DNA of 10,768 bases from NCBI GenBank assembly GCA_021828245.1, contig JAKASC010000061.1, positions 1 to 10,768 of the forward strand. The letters run 5' to 3'. The stretch is from Acidobacteriota bacterium. GTDB taxonomy: Bacteria; Acidobacteriota; Terriglobia; UBA7540. Both the position numbers and the translations under genes were made by a program. The notes beneath the pieces are model-generated. The model had not been told where the DNA came from. It saw only the letters and a program-made list of their open reading frames with translations, and did not search any database. Shown in pieces: positions 6,406-10,768 of this stretch (positions within the stretch are counted from its first letter, which is position 1; every line of letters starts with the position of its first letter).

Positions 6406-7887
6406 GTGGGTTATCAGGATCTCAGAGCGTTTATGAATCGCCTGGAGCGCGAAGGCGAGCTCCGTCGTATTCGCGCCGCCGTGGATGTGGATTTGGAAAT
6501 CACGGAGATTACCGATCGCGTTTCGAAAGCGGGCGGCCCGGCGCTGTTCTTTGAAGCGCCGTGTTCAGCGCGCGACGGGGTGAACTACTCGATGCCTGTG
6601 CTCATCAATATGCTCGGCACGCGGCGCCGCATGGAATTAGCCTTGGAAGTGGCTTCGCTGGAGGAGGCAGCGGGGCGCATCACGGAGCTATTGGAGATGG
6701 CGGCGCCGGAAGGCTTGTTGGACAAGGTGAGAATGCTGCCGAAGCTGGCGGAGGTGGGATCGTTCTTTCCCAAAACGGTCCGCCACGGGCCGGTGAAGGA
6801 AGTCATCGAGCGCGAGGATTTTTCGCTGCGGCGCCTGCCCGTGATGAAATGTTGGCCGGAAGACGCCGGACGTTTTATCACCTTTCCGATGGTGATTACG
6901 CGGAGCCCGAAAACCGGACGGCGCAACGTCGGCTGCTATCGCATGCAGGTCTATGACGAGCGAACCACCGCCATGCACTGGCAGGTACACAAAGGCGGGG
7001 CGGAACATTTCCGCTGGCTCGAGCGACAAGGAGGGGAGCGGCGGATGGAAGTGGCCGTCGCGATTGGTTGCGATCCGGCAACCATGCTGGCCGGCATTCT
7101 GCCACTTCCGGCGGAAGTGGATGAATTCCTTTTCGCGGGATTTCTGAGGCGGCAGCCGGTGGAATTGGTGGCTTGCGAAACGGTGAAGCTGGAGGTTCCG
7201 GCGCAGGCGGAAATTGTGCTCGAAGGGTACGTGGACCTGGATGACGTCCGCACGGAGGGTCCCTTCGGCGACCACACGGGGTATTATTCGCTTGAGGACC
7301 AATTTCCGGCATTTCACCTCACCTGCGTCACGCACCGCAAAAATCCGATTTACGTTTCGACCATCGTGGGGCCGCCACCCATGGAAGATTATTGGATGGG
7401 TTATGCCGTCGAGCGGCTTTTTTTGCCGCTGATGCGGCAACAGCTTCCCGAAGTGGTGGAGATGCACATGCCGGCGGAAGGCGTTTTTCACAACCTGATG
7501 ATTGTCTCCATCCGCAAAAGCTATCCGGGGCAGGCGCGGCGGGTCATGAACGCCATTTGGGGCCTGCCGGGGTCCATGTTCACCAAGTGCATCGTGGTGG
7601 TGGACGAGGACGTGGACGTTCACAATCTGCGCGAGGTGGCGTGGAAGGCCCTCAATCACATTGACCCCGAGCGCGACATTCAATTTGTGCTGGGGCCGGT
7701 GGATCAGCTCGAGCACGCTTCGCGCTTGCCCTGCTATGGGTCGAAGATGGGGGTGGATGCCACGCGCAAATGGCCAGGCGAAGGATTTGCGCGGCCTTGG
7801 CCAAACGAAATTGTGATGGATCCCCGAGTCAAAGAGAAGATTGACGCCTTGTGGCCTAGCCTGGGCCTCAGTCGAGAACACTCGTAG
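6406..7887 (+). CDS. ubiD: UbiD-family prenylated-FMN-dependent decarboxylase
   Basis: A 493-residue protein, close to E. coli UbiD (497). The GTG start gives GYQDLRAFMNRLE at the N-terminus, like the YRDLRxFxxxLE opening of the family, and has a GAGG site upstream. PVLINMLGTRRRMELAL (64-80) and RRNVGCYRMQ (172-181) follow. Asn174, Arg179, the His of WQVHKGG (195) and a Glu in AEVDEFLFAG (236-245) correspond to the metal/prFMN ligands and catalytic Arg. EGPFGDHTGYYS (284-295) supplies the catalytic Glu284 and Asp289. The enzyme reversibly decarboxylates aromatic or alpha,beta-unsaturated acids, classically 4-hydroxy-3-polyprenylbenzoate in ubiquinone synthesis; paralogues act in menaquinone synthesis or aromatic degradation. 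It needs prFMN from UbiX, which is not in the window. It is 347 nt from YjbQ and 62 nt before sthA, so it may start its own transcription unit. Family certain; substrate and gene symbol only probable. Confidence 0.93.
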   Translation: MGYQDLRAFMNRLEREGELRRIRAAVDVDLEITEITDRVSKAGGPALFFEAPCSARDGVNYSMPVLINMLGTRRRMELALEVASLEEAAGRITELLEMAAPEGLLDKVRMLPKLAEVGSFFPKTVRHGPVKEVIEREDFSLRRLPVMKCWPEDAGRFITFPMVITRSPKTGRRNVGCYRMQVYDERTTAMHWQVHKGGAEHFRWLERQGGERRMEVAVAIGCDPATMLAGILPLPAEVDEFLFAGFLRRQPVELVACETVKLEVPAQAEIVLEGYVDLDDVRTEGPFGDHTGYYSLEDQFPAFHLTCVTHRKNPIYVSTIVGPPPMEDYWMGYAVERLFLPLMRQQLPEVVEMHMPAEGVFHNLMIVSIRKSYPGQARRVMNAIWGLPGSMFTKCIVVVDEDVDVHNLREVAWKALNHIDPERDIQFVLGPVDQLEHASRLPCYGSKMGVDATRKWPGEGFARPWPNEIVMDPRVKEKIDALWPSLGLSREHS

Positions 7888-7949
7888 CCAAGCGTGCGGC
7901 GAGCGGCCGGTATTCCACAAAGGAATGGCGCCGCGCGAAGAGGAAAGGG

Positions 7950-9356
7950 ATGGCAGAATACGATTACGACATTCTGGTGATCGGCTCCGGCCCTGGTGGG
8001 CACCACGCCGCCATCCAAGCCGCGAAGCTCGGCAAGCGCGTGGCTATTGTCGAGCGCAAGACGGTGGTAGGCGGGGTGTGCATCAATCTGGGGACCATCC
8101 CCAGTAAAACCTTGCGCGAGGCGGTGCTCTATCTTTCCGGCTACCGCGAGCGGTCGCTCTACGGGGAGTCTTACGCGGTCAAGCATGACATCACCATCCA
8201 AGACTTGCTGTTCCGCACCCAGCATGTGATCCAGCATGAGATTGACGTAGCACGGCGGCAACTTTTGCGGAATCGGGTGGAAATTTTTAACGCCGGGGCG
8301 TCCTTCGTGGATGGGCACACGCTGCGCCTGGATTTTGTGGATCAGCGCGGTTACCGAGAAGTGACTGCGGCGGTTATCGTTATTGCAACGGGGACGCACG
8401 CCACGCGCGATCCCCACATTCCTTTTGACGGCCGACGGATTTTTACCAGCGACGACATCCTGGGACTCGACCGGCTGCCGCGCACGCTGACCGTGGTGGG
8501 CGGTGGGGTGATTGGCTGCGAATATGCCAGCATCTTCGCCACGCTCGACATTCGCGTGACGCTCGTGGAGCGCGAGCGGCGGCTGTTGCCGTTTGTGGAC
8601 GAGGAAATCGTGGACACGCTGAGCTATCACATGCGGGAGAATCGCGTCACGTTGTGGCTGGGAGAAAAAGTCAGCGGAATCGAGCCGATGGAGAACGACC
8701 ACGGCGGCTCCGTGCGCATATCGCTCGAAAGTGGCAAGCAAATCGTCACGGAAAAGGCCCTTTACAGCATTGGCCGCACCGGAGCCACCGATTCGTTGAA
8801 TCTCGCCGCCGCCGGCCTGAGCGCCGACGGGCGCGGGCGAATGAAGGTCAATGAAAACTATCAAACCGCGGTTCCGCACATTTACGCGGTCGGAGATGTC
8901 ATTGGCTTTCCGAGCCTGGCGTCCACCTCGATGGAGCAAGGAAGGTTGGCGGTGTGCCATGCTTTCGGGGTTCCCGCGACGACGGCCCGCGAGTTCTTTC
9001 CTTACGGCATCTACACCATTCCGGAAATCTCAATGGTCGGGAAGAACGAAGAGGAATTGACCGCACAGGATGTTCCCTACCAAGTGGGGAAGGCTTCGTA
9101 CCGGGAAACCGCCCGAGGCCAAATTATCGGCGACCTATCCGGCTTGTTGAAGCTAGTGTTCCACCTCGAGACCCGGCAGCTCTTGGGGGTGCACATCATT
9201 GGTGAAGGGGCGAGCGAACTGGTGCACATCGGACAGGCGGTCCTGAGTTTTGGCGGTAAGGTGGACTACTTTGTGAACACCGTGTTCAATTATCCCACCT
9301 TGGCGGAATGCTACAAAAACGCAGCCTTCGACGGTATCAACCGGCTGGCCACCTAA
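7950..9356 (+). CDS. sthA: Soluble pyridine nucleotide transhydrogenase (Si-specific), SthA-like flavoprotein
   Basis: A 468-residue FAD flavoprotein of the pyridine nucleotide-disulfide reductase family. The FAD-binding Rossmann motif is DILVIGSGPGGHHAA (7-21). The second Rossmann fold is VVGGGVIGCEYASIF (182-196), and YAVGDVIGFPSLAS (312-325) is the second FAD motif. The active region reads GGVCINLGTIPSK (41-53): Cys44 is kept but the second Cys of dihydrolipoamide dehydrogenase is Thr49. The C-terminal FNYPTLAE (446-453) lacks the His of the usual HPTxxE motif. Both changes match E. coli SthA (CTHWGTIPSK, FNYPTMAE), so this should be a cytosolic NADPH/NAD+ transhydrogenase rather than a disulfide reductase. 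Glu207 at the end of the second-fold beta-2 strand is typical of NAD(H) preference and differs from E. coli SthA (Asn), a reason for some caution. GAGGA 5 nt before the ATG supports the start. It lies 62 nt after ubiD and ends before a strong terminator. Confidence 0.9.
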   Translation: MAEYDYDILVIGSGPGGHHAAIQAAKLGKRVAIVERKTVVGGVCINLGTIPSKTLREAVLYLSGYRERSLYGESYAVKHDITIQDLLFRTQHVIQHEIDVARRQLLRNRVEIFNAGASFVDGHTLRLDFVDQRGYREVTAAVIVIATGTHATRDPHIPFDGRRIFTSDDILGLDRLPRTLTVVGGGVIGCEYASIFATLDIRVTLVERERRLLPFVDEEIVDTLSYHMRENRVTLWLGEKVSGIEPMENDHGGSVRISLESGKQIVTEKALYSIGRTGATDSLNLAAAGLSADGRGRMKVNENYQTAVPHIYAVGDVIGFPSLASTSMEQGRLAVCHAFGVPATTAREFFPYGIYTIPEISMVGKNEEELTAQDVPYQVGKASYRETARGQIIGDLSGLLKLVFHLETRQLLGVHIIGEGASELVHIGQAVLSFGGKVDYFVNTVFNYPTLAECYKNAAFDGINRLAT

Positions 9357-9489
9357 TTAGGCCAATTTTTTGAGAGAAGGTCCTTGTCCTCCCACACGCC
9401 TCGGGGGAGGGTTGAGGAGCGCCGCGCGCTGCAGGCCGAGCTTTCGTCAAAGTCAGGGCGTGGCTGTGAGCGAGGAGAGCGCTGGCAGA

Positions 9490-9522
9490 GAAAAAGAGCA
9501 GGCCTTGCGCCTGCTCTTTTTC
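9490..9522. terminator. Bidirectional intrinsic terminator between convergent genes
   Basis: A perfect 14-bp inverted repeat (9490-9503 and 9509-9522) with a 5-nt loop. The core GAGCAGG/CCTGCTC is flanked by A5 on the left and T5 on the right, giving a T-run for either direction of transcription. It can end the sthA transcript (stop at 9356) and the convergent minus-strand gene (stop at 9539, 16 nt away). Confidence 0.9.
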
Positions 9523-9538
9523 GCCGGTTGAATTTAGC

Positions 9539-9955
9539 TTAGCTCTTAGAATTTCCCTTCATGGCTGCAGAGGCTTTTTTGTTGGCGGCCATGGCCTTAA
9601 TTGAGGAGGGGAACACGAAGGCTTCACTTTGCCCACGCGGACGGATTTCCGTGATGGCATGGTTGTTTGCGCTCAGTTTATTGTAATCCACCTCGGTGTA
9701 TTGGTTCTTTCGGCTCTCATTTTTCACCGTTACCGGCACGCTGGCCACTCGGCGGCCGTTGCGGTTGAAAAACGCCATCTGGCTGTTGTTCGAGAGCAAG
9801 CGCAGCTTGTAGGTTCCGGGGTGTAAACGAGTCGTCCCAGCGACGGTGGCAGGATAGATCACGTCAATTTTGTAAGACCTGGCGTATGAAAGACCAGCAA
9901 GAACCAACATCGCGCCAGTCACGGCAAGTGCAGATTTCACTTTTTTAACCCACAT
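9539..9955 (-). CDS. Small secreted protein of unknown function
   Basis: A 138-residue protein with a clear signal peptide: positive MWVKKVKSA, then a hydrophobic AVTGAMLVLAGLS, with likely cleavage near SYA-RS (about residue 26). The mature part looks like a short beta-rich domain: YPATVAGTTRLHPGTYKLRLLS (34-55), then AFFNRNGRRVASVPVTVKN (61-79) and AITEIRPRGQSEAFVF (100-115), with a basic Ala/Lys/Ser tail. The pattern of 'xLxPGxYKLxL' followed by a strand of V-A-S-V-P-V resembles short secreted proteins common in Acidobacteriota; this is a recollection of style, not a match. No cysteines or catalytic motif are visible. GGGAGG (9967-9972) lies 11 nt before the ATG and supports the start. The gene is monocistronic between a 110-nt upstream gap and the terminator. 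It could be an envelope or periplasmic protein; I give no function. Confidence 0.75.
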   Translation of the reverse strand: MWVKKVKSALAVTGAMLVLAGLSYARSYKIDVIYPATVAGTTRLHPGTYKLRLLSNNSQMAFFNRNGRRVASVPVTVKNESRKNQYTEVDYNKLSANNHAITEIRPRGQSEAFVFPSSIKAMAANKKASAAMKGNSKS

Positions 9956-10033
9956 GTCGAATAAAACCTCCCTTGATTATTTGTCTCTTCACTTAAGTTA
10001 GACGCGCCCTGCCAGGATAAGTTGCCTGTCTGC

Positions 10034-10055
10034 GGTGAAACGAGGCGTTTTCACC
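10034..10055. repeat. Short inverted repeat downstream of the membrane-protein gene
   Basis: GGTGAAA (10034-10040) pairs with TTTCACC (10049-10055) around an 8-nt loop, just after the stop of the minus-strand membrane gene. No T-run follows on that strand, so it is a weak terminator candidate at best; it could also be a protein site upstream of the secreted-protein gene. Confidence 0.35.
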
Positions 10056-10065
10056 AGAAATATTT

Positions 10066-10768
10066 CTAAGGAGCGGTGCGGTGGCGCGGGAGATAAACCG
10101 TCTCGCCCTGTGTGTGATATACAAAATCGCCCGGAATGTGAAGAACTTGGCGATAGTTTTTTTGGAGGACGGACAGGAAATTTCCGCCGAATTCCACCGA
10201 ACCATACCACCAGCGGCCGTAGGCGGTCTTGGGATCTTTGCCGAGGATGACCGCAGAGAACTTTTTTTCTTCGAGCATCTTCCAGAGGGGATCCGCAAAG
10301 GTTGGGTTGCGCTCGGAAATGACCCGGAACATAAAGGCGTCCAGCAGATAGGGCTCTTGGTGAGCGAGGATGGGAAGGAGCGGATTTTCCGCCAGAATCG
10401 GTCCAGGATGCGGGCCCAAGGCATGAAGAATGGTGGCGTAGCGCCAGCGTTGCGGAATAGGGTCGGAGCGACGATAAGCCATCAAGGCCGGCGCTAAAGA
10501 CAGCAACCCGGCTATGGCCAGCGCTTGGATCCCAAAAAGCGACGGCGGGCCTTCCATGCGTGCAATCCACGTCACCATCAAAACCACGGCCGCAATCTGG
10601 ACGTCCAATAGGTGGTTAAAATCGGTGCCCGGGGAGGTGTAAATCACCAGGGTTGCCCCCACTGCGGTCAAGAAAAACAGCGGTGGCAGTTCCCGGAAAA
10701 CCTTCCCTGGCCAGGCAAAAAGAGCGGCCACCGCCAGAACAAAGAACGGCAAAATCGCCGGATCAACC
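10066..10768 (-). CDS. Multi-pass membrane protein, C-terminal part, probably a GT-C/family 39-type glycosyltransferase (partial)
   Basis: The minus strand is open from the right edge to the TAG at 10066-10068, giving the last 233 residues of a longer protein; a TTG at 10752 is inside the gene, not its start. Three hydrophobic segments are visible at the left of the fragment: ILPFFVLAVAALFAW, PPLFFLTAVGATLVIY and a segment around VQIAAVVLMVTWIA. SPGTDFNHLLD lies between the second and third. A fourth, ALAIAGLLSLAPALMAY, precedes a soluble tail of about 130 residues. That tail contains ILAENPLLPILAHQEPYLLDAF and, near its end, FVYHTQGETVYLPR. Polyprenyl-phosphate-sugar-dependent GT39/ArnT-like proteins in acidobacteria often have this order of C-terminal helices followed by a soluble domain. 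The catalytic N-terminal loop lies outside the window, so the assignment is tentative; another polytopic membrane protein is possible. Confidence 0.7.
   Translation of the reverse strand, partial: VDPAILPFFVLAVAALFAWPGKVFRELPPLFFLTAVGATLVIYTSPGTDFNHLLDVQIAAVVLMVTWIARMEGPPSLFGIQALAIAGLLSLAPALMAYRRSDPIPQRWRYATILHALGPHPGPILAENPLLPILAHQEPYLLDAFMFRVISERNPTFADPLWKMLEEKKFSAVILGKDPKTAYGRWWYGSVEFGGNFLSVLQKNYRQVLHIPGDFVYHTQGETVYLPRHRTAP

Noticed and set aside
6688..8960. Very long open frames on the minus strand (6688-7920 and 7734-8960)
   Set aside because: They lie opposite the well-supported UbiD and SthA genes, are rich in His, Arg and Pro as expected from antisense of GC-rich codons, and show no domain.
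9388..9410. GC-rich hairpin CCTCCC/GGGAGG after sthA
   Set aside because: The stem is only 6 bp with an 11-nt loop and no T-run; the 14-bp hairpin at 9490-9522 is the credible terminator.

Overview
The window looks like a chromosomal piece of an acidobacterium or close relative. This rests on protein style, not on a search. The left edge carries an Oar-like TonB-dependent receptor with an N-terminal CarboxypepD_reg (Cna-B-like) domain, a type greatly expanded in Acidobacteriota. The right part carries a small secreted 'LxPGTYK' protein of a style common there. The DNA is GC-rich by eye and has no tRNA, rRNA, CRISPR array or intact insertion sequence.

Layout: (1) 1-1414, minus strand: the N-terminal 471 residues of a TonB-dependent outer-membrane receptor, cut by the window edge, with a good promoter candidate at 1582-1611. 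(2) 1415-1855: a divergent intergenic region with an inverted-repeat operator candidate next to the regulator gene. (3) 1856-6058, plus strand: a compact run of five genes coding for a DeoR/AgaR-type repressor, a double-SIS sugar-phosphate isomerase/deaminase-like protein, a PfkB sugar kinase, an amidohydrolase-2 (ACMSD-like) protein and a YjbQ/UPF0047 protein. Gaps are 41 and 44 nt, then an 8-nt overlap, then 19 nt. (4) 6059-6405: a 347-nt gap with short direct repeats and no convincing gene. (5) 6406-9356, plus strand: a UbiD-family prenylated-FMN decarboxylase and a soluble pyridine nucleotide transhydrogenase (SthA-like), closed by a 14-bp bidirectional hairpin terminator. (6) 9539-9955, minus strand: a small secreted protein of unknown function. 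(7) 10066 to the right edge, minus strand: the C-terminal part of a multi-pass membrane protein, probably a GT-C/family 39 glycosyltransferase.

The most interesting part is the five-gene run. A phosphosugar-sensing repressor, an SIS isomerase/deaminase and a PfkB kinase together suggest catabolism of an amino sugar or an Amadori-type (sugar-amine) compound. The aldolase, deacetylase and transporter expected for the known Aga or Frl pathways are missing, while an amidohydrolase and YjbQ are tightly coupled to it. Two of the enzymes carry substitutions at positions that are catalytic or metal-binding in relatives: Arg for the GlmS Schiff-base Lys in the SIS protein, and Asn for the usual metal Asp in the amidohydrolase. 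The substrate cannot be read from the sequence. The UbiD and SthA genes follow on the same strand but are separated by a long gap and may be a separate transcription unit.
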